This document shows, piece after piece, positions 21,891 through 31,722 of a stretch of 64,000 nt of DNA (its first letter is position 1; each line of letters opens with the position of its first letter). The stretch lies in the NCBI RefSeq assembly GCF_004337985.1, contig NW_021940918.1, forward strand, positions 3,441,014-3,505,013, given 5' to 3'. This stretch comes from Pyricularia pennisetigena. Its lineage: Eukaryota; Ascomycota; Sordariomycetes; Magnaporthales; Pyriculariaceae. A program made the position numbers and the translations under genes. Below the pieces are notes generated by a model. It saw only the letters and a program-made list of their open reading frames with translations, was not told the origin of the DNA and did not search any database.

Positions 21891-22259
21891 TTGTCCTGTC
21901 CCATCCGACCTCTGTTCACCCCGGATGAGCTGGCTTCAGACCCTCAACTAACACGAAACACAAAAACAGAGCAATTCCTAGATCTGGACAAGTACGTCAA
22001 GCACGCCGAACACAACCGCGTCATCGCGTGGCCCATGACGCACACTGAGCCCGACCCGGCCCCCGGCGGCAGGAAGACCATCTTCTTCCAGATCAGGGCC
22101 AGCCTGCTGCTGGAGACGGTGCAGGGGCGACGGCACAGGGAGGCGTGGAAGAACCTTCACCTGCAGGCCAGCAGGGCCGAGAGGAGGCTGCAAAGGGACG
22201 AGAGGAAGAAGGGACAAGGCAGGAGGCGGGTGGATGCGATCTGGCACGACGAGTTATAG
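21160..22259 (+). CDS. Unrecognised secreted protein, 318 residues
   Basis: Exons 21160-21826 and 21970-22259 flank a 143-bp intron (gtatgt...acag) that contains a run of 37 T (21848-21884); joining restores K at the junction (DDSACKKQFLDLDKYVKHAE). The N-terminus MLLHLIPQALGSLLVLLHMS with SSPALAW is a signal peptide. The body is rich in Asp, Arg, Pro and Trp: GGFHVYCEATKTFAA, HQRVYPGGWDGEELIGDGMQ, WQFGVYDKPGRAGKQRRVAF, VIAWPMTHTEPD. The last ~50 residues are strongly basic with Arg/Lys clusters. I do not recognise a family. The ordered Trp/Tyr/Gly pattern argues for a folded secreted domain. GC-rich coding contrasts with the AT-rich flanks. Confidence 0.8.
21848..21884 (+). repeat. Poly-T tract (37 T) inside an intron
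   Basis: Uninterrupted T37, starting about 20 bp after the 5' splice site of the orphan secreted gene. It is the longest pure T run in the window. Confidence 0.95.
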
Positions 22260-22922
22260 CTTTACTTTGTTTTTTCTCTTTTCTTCCCTCTCCCGTCGTT
22301 TTGTGTGTTCCCTTCCATATCCTATGCGGTGGTCTTCTTTCCCCCCCCCCCGGGATTTCCCCTCATCTTGATCAAAATGTTGCGTGCAAAATATATGCAT
22401 AATTCAGCTACTGGGTACAGCTTCCAAGCTTATATTGCTTATAGTTCCGTGAAAGCTTCGATTCCGGGCCGGCTACCGCACCCATGCATCAGAACACGCT
22501 GCCTGATAGGGGACCAGGACAGGGTAGGCTTGCTTGCACGATGCAGAGCGCTCGCTGGCGTTGATATAAAAATAACAACCTCAACCTGGTCCGCCAAGCA
22601 GAATGCTCAAGTCTTCCTCAAATAGTGAGCGTCGAGAATGCCAGATTGGTGTGCAGAAAATGTCAGGGGTTATCAAAGGAAGTGAAGGAAAGAATGATTC
22701 CATGTACTCAGACAACCCCAGCGGGCCACTAATACGAGCGAGAAACTTGCAGGAACGGCACATTTGCCAAGTATAAAATGGCCAAGATGAAGCGCCCTTC
22801 ATTGCCGTCATCTCAATCTCCAATCTCCTCTCCAGAGCCAGGACCCCAGCCCTCAAATCAGACAACCCCCTCTTCATACACGAGCCTCTTGTTTTCCCCT
22901 CTCGCTCTCCTTCCTTTAAAAA
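22260..22922. other. Intergenic region with TATA element
   Basis: Holds a C-run at 22341-22350 and, at 22772-22778, tataaaa about 145 bp upstream of the next ATG, followed by a CT-rich leader (22795-22918). No other gene seen. Confidence 0.5.
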
Positions 22923-23434
22923 ATGAAGCTAGCCGCCCTCATCACCATCCTCGCCAGCGCCGCCGCGCCCGTGCTCGCCGCCGTTGGAGGCCGCTGTTCC
23001 AGCAGCTATGGAGCCAACTGCATCTGCCTCAACAAGAACACGTGCCGCAACACGTACGGAGGACGGGCGGAGCAGGGCAGCGCCGGTAACTGGCCGTGCC
23101 CCTCGGACGGCGACGACATCTGGGGCTGCTTCGTCAACAACTGCAAGGGCAGCTCGACCGTCTGCCAGTGGAGGGACTTTTGCGCGAGTTCGAGCTTTGG
23201 GACGGTGTTGCCTGGTAAGTTTTTTTTTTTTTTTTTTTTTGTTCTCTCTTTTCGTTCTTCGAGTCGTTGCCCTCTTTCGTTTCGTCTCTTTTTTCAGTCT
23301 TACACAACTCTTTGCTTTCTTGATACTGGCCCGATTGTACTTATCGCTTCAGGAGCTGACAAGGACTTCTCAACTGCTTTTTAAAAGACCCTGTCTGCCC
23401 TGGTGGAAACAACTTTGTGTGCTGCAAGTACTGA
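22923..23434 (+). CDS. Small secreted 12-cysteine protein
   Basis: Exons 22923-23214 and 23388-23434 with a 173-bp phase-1 intron (gtaagt, then T21, ending ttaaaag). The product has 112 residues. MKLAALITILASAAAPVLAA is the signal peptide. The mature ~92 residues hold 12 cysteines: GRCSSSYGANCICLNKNTCR, NWPCPSDGDDIWGCFV, NNC, VCQW, DFC, and the exon-2 end DPVCPGGNNFVCCKY. This arrangement, including the CPGGxxFVCC close, is familiar from secreted fungal cysteine-rich proteins of unknown role; six disulfides are likely. An alternative acceptor at 23351-23352 would give a short tail without the last three cysteines, so I prefer the downstream acceptor. Effector or antimicrobial function is inference only. 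Confidence 0.85.
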
Positions 23435-23643
23435 GTTTGGGCGTTTCCTCATTCTTGATTTGGGCTGGCTGTGCAATACAAGTCAAGAGACTCGATACAG
23501 ACAGGACAAAACTCGGTGGCAATGAGGTAATTATTGAAAGTAAGAAAACACGTCTCAACTCTGGTAGCAAATAATACAGTCCAGACGAGTCAATTGCAGT
23601 GCCTCCCGGAAAAGCTGCCAAGTCAATTAATCGTGATGCAATA

Positions 23644-24495
23644 TCACTGACCTGGCGCATCCCTGAGAGGCACATACCGCACCGCTATCATCTTCTGCCG
23701 CTTCACGTTCCCCTGCTCGTCCTTGTCTACCGCCCATATGTGCTGCCTCTCAGACCCGGGCGAGTCGTCAACCGGGATAAACATCCTCCCGGGCGCCCGG
23801 AGCTGGTTGATCAGCTCCTCGTGCAGCTCGGCGGCGCTCGCCCCGACATGTATGGCATCCCAGCCTTTCCCCCTATCAGCCACTGTCTCCATCTCCTCCT
23901 GGCGCAGGTCCTCGTCCGGCTCGACCCAGCCCTTGCGCCCGTCGCCGACGCGGAACTTGAGTCGTCCAGACGCTAACAAGCGCTTCCCCTCGTCCGACTT
24001 CGCCGTGTTCTGCTCGGCCAGGTCCCGCAGCGCCGGTATGTGCTCGACGCCCACCACAGTGCCCTTGGGACCGACCAGCTCCGCAATCACGCGCGTCAGG
24101 TAGCCGGACCCGGACCCAATGTCCAGCACGCGCGGCGCCGGGTTGCCTGGCCGCGGCTGGATGTAGTCGAGCAGGCTCTCGATTGCCATGGCGTGCATGT
24201 GCGGCGCCGAGATGGTGGCGCCGTGCCCGATGGGCTGCGGCGAGTCCTCGTACGGCATTTGCCGAGAGTAGTGTCCACGGTCGACCTATTTGGAGGTGGA
24301 ATGCAGGGGGGTTAGAAAAGGGTTCATGAAGGAGTACTAAAATAAGAAGACAACCATGCTCATTTCGTAGTTGTCAAATGGTCGTGACTGAACCTTTAGG
24401 AAAGCCTCCTTAACCGCCTCAGTCGTGATGAGCTTGTTCTTCCACAGGTTCTCCACGAGGGCCTTATTGGTGGTCCCTCCGCTGAGCCAGGCCAT
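23644..24495 (-). CDS. Protein-L-isoaspartate O-methyltransferase (PCMT)
   Basis: Exons (minus) 24355-24495 and 23644-24285 with a 69-bp phase-0 intron; 260 residues. The start at 24495 gives MAWLSGGTTNKALVENLWKN, the usual PCMT opening. After the junction come VDRGHYSR..PYEDSPQPIGHGATISAPHMHA and the SAM-binding motif I RVLDIGSGSGYLTRVIAELV, then GTVVGVEHIP. The enzyme methylates L-isoaspartyl residues formed by protein ageing, using S-adenosylmethionine, and so starts their repair in the cytosol. The sequence has a 20-25 residue insert (DEDLRQEEMETVADRGKG) before WDAIHVGASA compared with the shorter animal enzyme, and a longer C-terminus. GC-rich upstream sequence could hold a longer leader. 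Confidence 0.93.
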
Positions 24496-26063
24496 CTTGG
24501 AGGACAGCCGGAGCCGAGACGGCAAGGTGGACGTGGTTGGCGACTGGGACGGCAGTTCTGCGGACTAGCGCCGACGTCGCACACTGCGCACCAGCAGCGA
24601 CGGCGGTGGTGGCGGGCGCTGCGGTCTGCGCTGGCGAGATGGGGGCGGCCCCCGGGTCTAGTCTAGCTGTGCCGTGTTGGTGTTGGTGTTGATGCGGCTG
24701 CTGCTGATGACGATGGCTCCCAAAAAGCCGATGCTGCAGCGGCGGCGCAACATCCAACGTTCTTTCAGGGGCTGCTGCGTGCAAGGGAGTCGCTCTAGGC
24801 CTGACTGGGACTAGTAATGGATATGTTTGCACGGGTTTTGATGGCCACGATAATGCGCTGGTGAAACTTTCCGTGCTTGCCAGTAACGAGACCGTCAAGG
24901 CCAGAATGGTCAATGGACCTGAGATCATTGCTAGCTCGGCCTTGTGATGTGATGTCACCCTAAGTGCGCGCCGAGAACGATTAGGTAAGATAGGGTGGAG
25001 AGGGCACGCAGTGTCTCTCGGAGCAAGTTGCTGTAGCTGGCGAATGGATGAAAAGAAGATGCAGGTATCCGTAGCTTCTCTTTTTTTTTTTTTTTTTTTG
25101 CCTTTGCATCCATCAGACTACAAAGTCAGATGAAGAAATAGAGGGAGGGAGGCATTCGTTTAATACCGCTCTTTTCTTCTCTTTACTTTTCAACCCTTTT
25201 TCTTTCCGTCCCCTCCCTTGAAAATCTTACAAAACCTTCTTGATCCGGTACATTACACCGGTTTGCGGCAAGTTTGCGCGTCGGTACCACGGATTACACC
25301 TCCGCGGCGAGCGGGCCTAACCCTGTTGAACAAATAACAACCCCAAATCATATTGAGGCGGAGTTATTCGTCTGTAGCTGGAGCAATGCGGATGAAAAAG
25401 ATGAGACGGGAATCCAGAACACATGGTTGCTGCGTGGATAAAGTGTTAACCTGATACTGGGCTTGCAAGGGAGAGCTTCGCAAGTCTGCAAGGTCTGGTA
25501 CTACCTTGGGATGGTTACCCCACGTTGATAGGGGCATGAGCCACTAAAGTCTGAATTATATGTTACCTTTTATCACCCGATCGGCTAACTCGGAAGTAAC
25601 TAACCTAAGCGTTTTGATTATCAATAATCCAGCTCATGCAGTAACGTGTACTGTCATACTACCCAGGATAAGAATGCATTCCCGAGTCGAAAGAAGAAGA
25701 AAAAGATTGGCGACGGTTGAGGCAAGCCCATGCATGTTAATTTGTACAAGGCAATGGCAACGTTCCATCACTTGGGATTACAGCGACAGTGAAACATGAA
25801 GTACACAGCCCCGTTTGTTCCAGCTCAGATGACAGGTGGGCGGAATGGCTGAGGTTCCGAATATCAATGTGCTGAAAAGAAATCGGCTGCTTAATGCAGG
25901 TGGTGATGTATATAGGAGAGGATGCGGATAGCATAGGTAGCGGAAATCTAAGACAATCCGTAATTAGAATAGAAAAAAAAAAAAAGAACAAAAAAACTAA
26001 AAGAAAACAAAAGAATAACAGCTTTAGCAGACTAAACAGAAACTAGCGTAGAAAAAGAACTGC
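24496..26063. other. Intergenic region, no firm gene
   Basis: About 1.6 kb. The PCMT promoter/leader lies at the left; it includes a 154-codon open frame (24928 to 24464, minus strand) that overlaps the PCMT start in another frame. A T19 tract lies at 25081-25099 and an A-rich run at 25973-26014, the latter probably in the Bsd2 3' region. No other supported gene. Confidence 0.5.
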
Positions 26064-27317
26064 CTAGACGACTCGATCTGGAGTCTCCCCCTCGGCAACA
26101 ATAGCCACGCCCAAGCCCCTGTCAGGACTCTGCAGCACAAGTTGCTCGTGTCTTCTTGCCCGGATGTAGTCGCTGAGTGACCTGATAAGAATAAACCAGC
26201 CAACAATCATCAGTACATAAGCCAACCAGTCAGATCCGCTAATGTCGCTGCCTCCCGATCCGGCGCCACCTTGTTGGACAGCGTTGGGGTCAAAATTGTG
26301 CGCGTTCGGGTCTGGGGGTTCGGCGTAATTTTCGGGTTCAGACGATCCGCTGGTGTGCATGGAGCCGGCACCAGTCCCGGTTGTGGCTTTGAACTGAAAT
26401 CCATACTGAATCAGAGTGATTCCAAGGCCACCTCGTGACCCGTTCTTCGCCGCGTGGGTCGAGTGCAGGAGGTAAGTGAGCAGGAAGCCGATCAGAGGTT
26501 GGAAGGTGATTGTGATCATGCCATTCCAGACGAATGAAAAGAAAGAGCCAACGGGCATCCCGTCGATGTAAACCTCGTCGGCACCTCCGAATCCAGGCGC
26601 CATGATTGTTGTTTCCCAATATGGCGGTGCCGCGTCAGCAGCAGCTTGTTCGTATGTCTGCAATGATAAACAAGCGTCAGTCATTGAGTTGTGTAGTAAA
26701 AAAGAAAGTCATGACGTGACCTCCACGAAATGTCACCTACCGGTGGTTGTTCCTCCTTCTCCTCCCCGCGCTCGGGCTTCGCAGAAAGATTCGAGAATAC
26801 ACCGTCCGACTGCATACCAGCACCGTAGACCCTGAATGGCGTTGTCGCCGCACCGGATACGGGCGCAGTGGATTGTGCTGTCGCCGACTGACCTCCTGCG
26901 CCGGCCGCATTCATCGTAACAGTCGAGCTCACGCCGACCTGTGATGAGGACGACGACGGGGTGGGAGAAGTCGAAGCTTGCGAGGTGCCCGGGGTGGCAC
27001 GAACTAGCCTCTGGGTGTCGTCGATATCGTCATCGCTGTCGTCTGCACTGTCGAATGCATCGGCCAGTGTTGTGTCTACGTCCTTTTGGCGCGCATCGTT
27101 ACGGTCTCGTCCAAAAACCGACGATTCCCTCGATCTGAAAGAAGGCGGCGGGGAGTTCGGTATCCTGCCGGGATGAATAGGGCTATTGTGGTCGTCTTCG
27201 TCGCGGGCGTTAACCTGTCGGGTAATAAATGAGAACATTGTTAGAACTAACATAACTGACGATCATGATGCAAGCATATCGTTAAGCGCCACATACCCTC
27301 TCGTAGCCCCCGGCCAT
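26064..27317 (-). CDS. bsd2: Bsd2-type membrane adaptor for Rsp5 ubiquitin ligase
   Basis: Three exons: 27297-27317 (MAGGYER, 21 nt), 26741-27214 and 26064-26657, with introns of 82 and 83 bp, both phase 0; 362 residues. N-terminal half is Ser/Asp-rich and cytosolic. Then GVFSNLSAKPERGEEKEEQ leads into a PPTY motif formed across the second intron, then YEQAAADAAPPYWETT. The membrane part has three hydrophobic spans: PVGSFFSFVWNGMITITFQ, LIGFLLTYLLHSTHAAKNGS plus GGLGITLIQYGFQF, and WLAYVLMIVGWFILIRSL. This is the Bsd2/Ndfip family. Family knowledge: Bsd2 recruits the HECT ligase Rsp5 through PPxY motifs to sort metal transporters and other membrane cargo into multivesicular bodies. Divergent from the Cbp6 gene. 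Confidence 0.93.
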
Positions 27318-28308
27318 GATGAGGTATCGGGTTACTTCTGTCGGCCGATAAGAAACGAAACGACTCTGCCGGGTGTTGGATTTAAAATCTTCGGGATGGC
27401 GATGGATTCAATCAACCGTCGATGTGACTGATGTTGATGTGGTAAGAATTAGTGATCGTTCAAGTTGCCACCGCCAGCGAGGCCCCGAGTAGCGAATTGA
27501 TTGGAGTCGGTTAAGGTCGTAGCGGCAAATAGTAGAGGACAGGATTCGAGTTGGACGGACGATAGGCTGTTTCGGGAATTCAAAAGCAAAGTAAAAAGAA
27601 AGACCGAAACCCAGGAGATGCGTAAATAAACCAGTTCAAGTAGGAAAAAAAGGAGTGAGGTCAGTAAAAGTCGTAAACTGGATTGCTGAGGGTTTGTGGT
27701 GATGAATGATGCACGGCAAGCCAGAACGGACGTGTGGATGATGCCTACTGCACGTTAAGACAATTCGACGGTCGGCGGCGACCATGGAAATTAGGGGCGG
27801 CAAGGGGGCGTTCAACGCCTCTCCTTGGCCCCTGCAAAATCGCTGCAACAGATGCGGGTGGATGACATGCCCAAGCCTCAATGGAAACTGGGGTCGGATG
27901 ACCGACCATCCCCGGCGGCACGACTTGACTGTCTAGCGCCTTAGTGCCCTAGAAACTCCGAGGCGAGGGGGAAGGCCACCGCCCAGAAGCTTCGACTTCA
28001 GCTGGCAAAATCCCTGCCAAGACAACAGACGCTTACAAAGGGTTGCGGCACGAAGCAGATGCATACGCAACGCCTGCTCCACTGTCTGAGGTGGGGCGGG
28101 ACACTGCGTCCAATCAGCGCCGTCAAAAGACCCTCCAATGTCCCGTTCTCGTCTCGTCTCGTTCAACTTTGATCGGTATTCGCATTCGTAGTGGACCAGA
28201 GCCGTAACTGTGGGTCCCCTGCCAAAGGTCGATGGGTAAGATATCGTCAGTATTTCTCCATTGAAGAAAAGACCTGAGCCGTCTTCGCCCAGAAGCCTCC
28301 CTATCACA
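27318..28308. promoter_or_regulatory. Divergent promoter region of bsd2 and CBP6
   Basis: 991 bp between two genes transcribed away from each other. Minus-strand frames at 27636-27881 and 27933-28343 lack protein features. It must contain both promoters; no specific element was identified. Confidence 0.5.
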
Positions 28309-28719
28309 ATGTCGAGAAGTGTAAGTCTACAAACTAGAAACAATGCGTCTTGCTTGAATTAGAGCTAATATCGACACGCCCCTACCTCTTCTCCCTTCCA
28401 GGTCGCAGCAAAACACTTCAGCGCCGCTCTAGGACGCTGGCCCAAGGACCCCCTGCGGCCCGAGAGGCAGCTGCAGGACGTGCTCTCCAAGCGCCTCGAG
28501 ACCGGTGAGGGCGTCGACTTGCGGCAGGCAAACGCGCTCTACTCGCTCCTCGACAACCGCTACAAGCACAGATACCGCATCACGGAGGACTTTATGCTCA
28601 AGCCCAAGAGCAAACCGACTTATTACGACGACCTGATCAAAGACCTTGATGCTGCCCCGACAAGAACCGTATGGCACCGGTTAATGATGAGGATTTCGGG
28701 CATGTTCCGCCTCCAATGA
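28309..28719 (+). CDS. CBP6: Cytochrome bc1 complex assembly factor Cbp6/UQCC2-like
   Basis: A 12-nt first exon (28309-28320, MSRS) and second exon 28402-28719, split by an 81-bp phase-0 intron (gtaagt...tccag); 109 residues. The body starts VAAKHFSAALGRWPKDPLRP, has ERQLQDVLSKRLE, then LYSLLDNRYKHRYRI and KPTYYDDLIKDLD, ending TVWHRLMMRISGMF. The order W-P-x-D near the start, N-x-x-Y/F-x-x-x-Y in the middle and YY-x-x-LI near the end matches yeast Cbp6 and animal UQCC2. In yeast Cbp6 works with Cbp3 at the mitochondrial ribosome tunnel to fold newly made cytochrome b. The protein is shorter than yeast Cbp6 (162 residues). Assignment rests on motif order, so fairly but not fully sure. Confidence 0.8.
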
Positions 28720-29009
28720 AGAGGGGGGATAAGATGTTTGTTAAGATGGCGTCGCTCGTCCCGAGCTCCTTGTGTACCACCAGGCTTGTACGATACATAC
28801 GATACACGCGACGAATTTAATCTCTTCCTGGCACCGCGTCTAGGGAGAATGGCCATGTCTGTATCTTATCTGTGTATTGCCATCTAGATTTTATACCCAG
28901 CAAGTCACGAGGCAGTGCCATGTGCTAACAAACTCCTCAACACCTCTTTTTATCCCATTTACATTTCGCAAGGTAAAAGGAACCAGACTGTTCTCAAGGG
29001 CAACCCCAC

Positions 29010-30329
29010 TCAAATGTACTTTCCATCCGGGTCCATCCGTCCCATCAAGTCCATACTCTTCTCGTACATGGTGAACACAATACCACCGCTCATTATCAAC
29101 CTCGCCAGGCGAGGTAGTGCGCCGCTCCAAAAGGTTAGGATACCTTCCTGCTTGAAAATTATGGACGCGCACCGGAAGCTGTTTCCGTAGACGGACCGAG
29201 CCTCGGAGCTCTGCATGCGAGTCTTGATGGTATCCAGCGGCTGCGTGACATAGACAGTGATGAGTCCCGCCACGCCACCAACAGCAAAAGTCCCAACCGT
29301 GCCAAGCTTCTCCCCTGGCGCCGTGTAAGACTCCGCCATCTGCCGTAGAAAAGTGTAGGCTGAGAATCGCGTCGCGCTGTTGGCTGACTGTCGTGCCGTT
29401 GTGGGCACGAAGCCCTGGAAGAAGCCCTTTATGCCACGTTCGCGGGCTATTATGGGCACGGCATGTAGGAACCCGCGCAGACGAGGTTTTGCCGATTTAC
29501 GATCCTCGATTCTGGATTCATTTGTTAGCTAGAGTTTCCCTGCGGCCATGTAGGATGCGCGAGTCCCGAACGTTCCCAAAAACGGACAGCGCAGATTGGT
29601 GTCCGAGATGTCAAGCCGCATGCCACTCACAGGGTCGTCTTGATGCTCTCCGTAGGCGTCACAGCGAGCAGAGACTCTGTGACACCCGCGCCAAAGCCAG
29701 CCAGGACAGTCCTGGGGCCCGACATCTTTCCATTCTCGTCCGCAAGGAGACGTTTGTACTGGTCAAAGGCAACGAATCCTATTCACCAGAGCAGCAAAAA
29801 TCACCCCTCCCGTCAGTACCCAAAAAGAAAAAGTAGAAGGCGCCCGAGCTGTGCAAACATACGAATTCCCGCCTTGGCCGAGTTTCCTATTATCAACGTC
29901 GTGCACCCGGCATACCACTGTTTGCCGAACGGCGGCCATGGCAGTTTCTGTCCCTCGGCGAGATTCCGGTTGAGTTGTGTACGTGTTTTGGCGACTGCGA
30001 GGCACATGCTAGAGGTCAGTCTCGACCCGGTAACATGATTTCCAGGCCCGGGTAAGGAATTTCGCCAGGTTCGTTTGGGAGGGCACAGTATATATAGCAA
30101 GATGATTCACGCACATTCGGCAGGGTATGTAATAGCTGTATGGAATGGGGCATTAGCATATGCAGTACGGATTTGCCCGATGGTAAAAGAGTGACAGCCG
30201 TAGCTCACCGATCTCGACGGCGCCGGCCGTAGACCCGGCAATGATAGACCTCAAGGCGCTGGGGCCCTTCTTCATCGACGCCGCCACCGGCGCATCCCCC
30301 TTCTCATTTTTCTGCTGCTGGTCTGCCAT
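29010..30329 (-). CDS. ctp1: Mitochondrial tricarboxylate (citrate) carrier
   Basis: Five exons on the minus strand: 30209-30329, 30115-30135 (21 nt), 29863-29994, 29631-29778 and 29010-29511; introns 73, 120, 84 and 119 bp; phases agree throughout; 307 residues. The three carrier repeats show PAEFAKTRTQ (first), PTESIKTTLI (second) and QPLDTIKTRMQS (third), each on the PxD/ExxK/R pattern. The third repeat runs GFFQGFVPTTARQSANSATR, VGGVAGLITVYVTQPLD and SGALPRLARLIMSGGIVFTM, which is very close to yeast Ctp1. The protein exchanges citrate for malate across the inner mitochondrial membrane. The 21-nt second exon encodes most of the first signature start (ITYPAE). Convergent with CBP6. Confidence 0.95.
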
Positions 30330-31722
30330 GGTCGGGCGAGGGGTCCGCAATGTGCTGCTCGTCTCGAGGACCTGCCGTCGAGGGCCGAAACGACTCGATT
30401 GCTTGTCGATGGCAGTTGTCTTGGCTTTTGGGCAGGTTCGTGAGGTCACGAGACTAATTGTCGGACGGGTTTTGCACCGATGTGCGACGGTTATGATGAA
30501 TCGGCAGAATCCCAGGGCTTCATGTGGCGTGGAGCTTGAGATTTCGCCCGGTCGCATGCATCATCAAAGGCGTCACCCAAGACACAGGACCGCTAGCGAT
30601 TTCCGGGGTTGCAAGACCCCACCCATACTGCCGGGACCCCACAAGAGCTCCTACTCGATCCGATCGCGGACATCAATCGTGACTTGCATAGCAATACATC
30701 TATAGCCAAATAACGTCTCCTCATCCTCTGTCACGCTACCTTAACTGCCACGCACCAATTTGGTTACGGTTTCCGTGTCTTGAGATGTGCGGATATACAT
30801 TACTATGAAAGAATTCCAGGCCAGCAGTCAAACAGGAGATTTTGGACCAACGTTTACTCAAAGGTGAATTTGCCTGGTTAACTTAATCACAGGACAGTCG
30901 CGCCTTGGACGACAGCATCTCAGTGATCAAATCACCTGATATTGGACACAATGATCAAACATTTGCCTAATTAACAGATCGATTGAACAAATCAATCTCA
31001 CCAACAATATACCACTACGTACAACTGAATTCGACAGAAGAGAGGAGATCGTTGCGTAGATGCTCAGAGATCAACCACAGGCCAGATGGCTATGTATAAC
31101 AAACCAAAAACGCATTCTCGCCCAAATTTCCGGCAAAAGCCCACGAGAGAGCAGAGAGGAATATGCGTTAAACAAACAAAAATCAAGTGAGTGAAATCAG
31201 TTGTGCCACCTGTCTCCGTCTAAGATGTACCTGGACATCAGGATAAAATACTCCAAATGATCCGTTGCCCAGTTTTCCTTTGAAATCCATGTGGTATCGT
31301 GTTTTTTTTTTTTTTCCAGTCCGGATGTGCTTGACCGCTTCATAAAGGAAAGATAAGCGGTACTTTGAAGCTCAAAAACAAGCCATAGAAAAAGAAACGA
31401 AAAAATAAAAGAAAAGGAGAAAAAAGAGAAAAAGAAAAAAACAAGAAAAGGGGGGAAATAAAATAAAAAAGAATGCCTCCGAATCAAATTCGTCTCAAAA
31501 TCAGATATGCCAAGAGCACATCATTATGCAGATAATTAGCGAGAAGTAAAAAGTCGTATCGTTCATCCAAGTTCATGGCTCAGAAAATGATTGTAGGCAA
31601 ATCTTCATGGGAAGTTGAGATTCGAAGGACTCCGCGTGGACGGCAAGAGATATTCGTGAACCGGGCTGTCATGTTGCACAGCATCGGTCATGTGAGCATG
31701 TGCAACCCACAGCGTCAGCACG
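30330..31722. other. Intergenic region with A-rich run
   Basis: Holds the citrate-carrier promoter on the left and the 3' region of the CCCH gene on the right. A nearly pure A/G stretch spans about 31370-31475. No protein-like open frame. Confidence 0.5.

Noticed and set aside
1..24000. Secondary-metabolite gene cluster around the MFS and NmrA-like genes
   Set aside because: No polyketide, peptide or terpene synthase, P450 or pathway regulator is present and the two genes are 15 kb apart.
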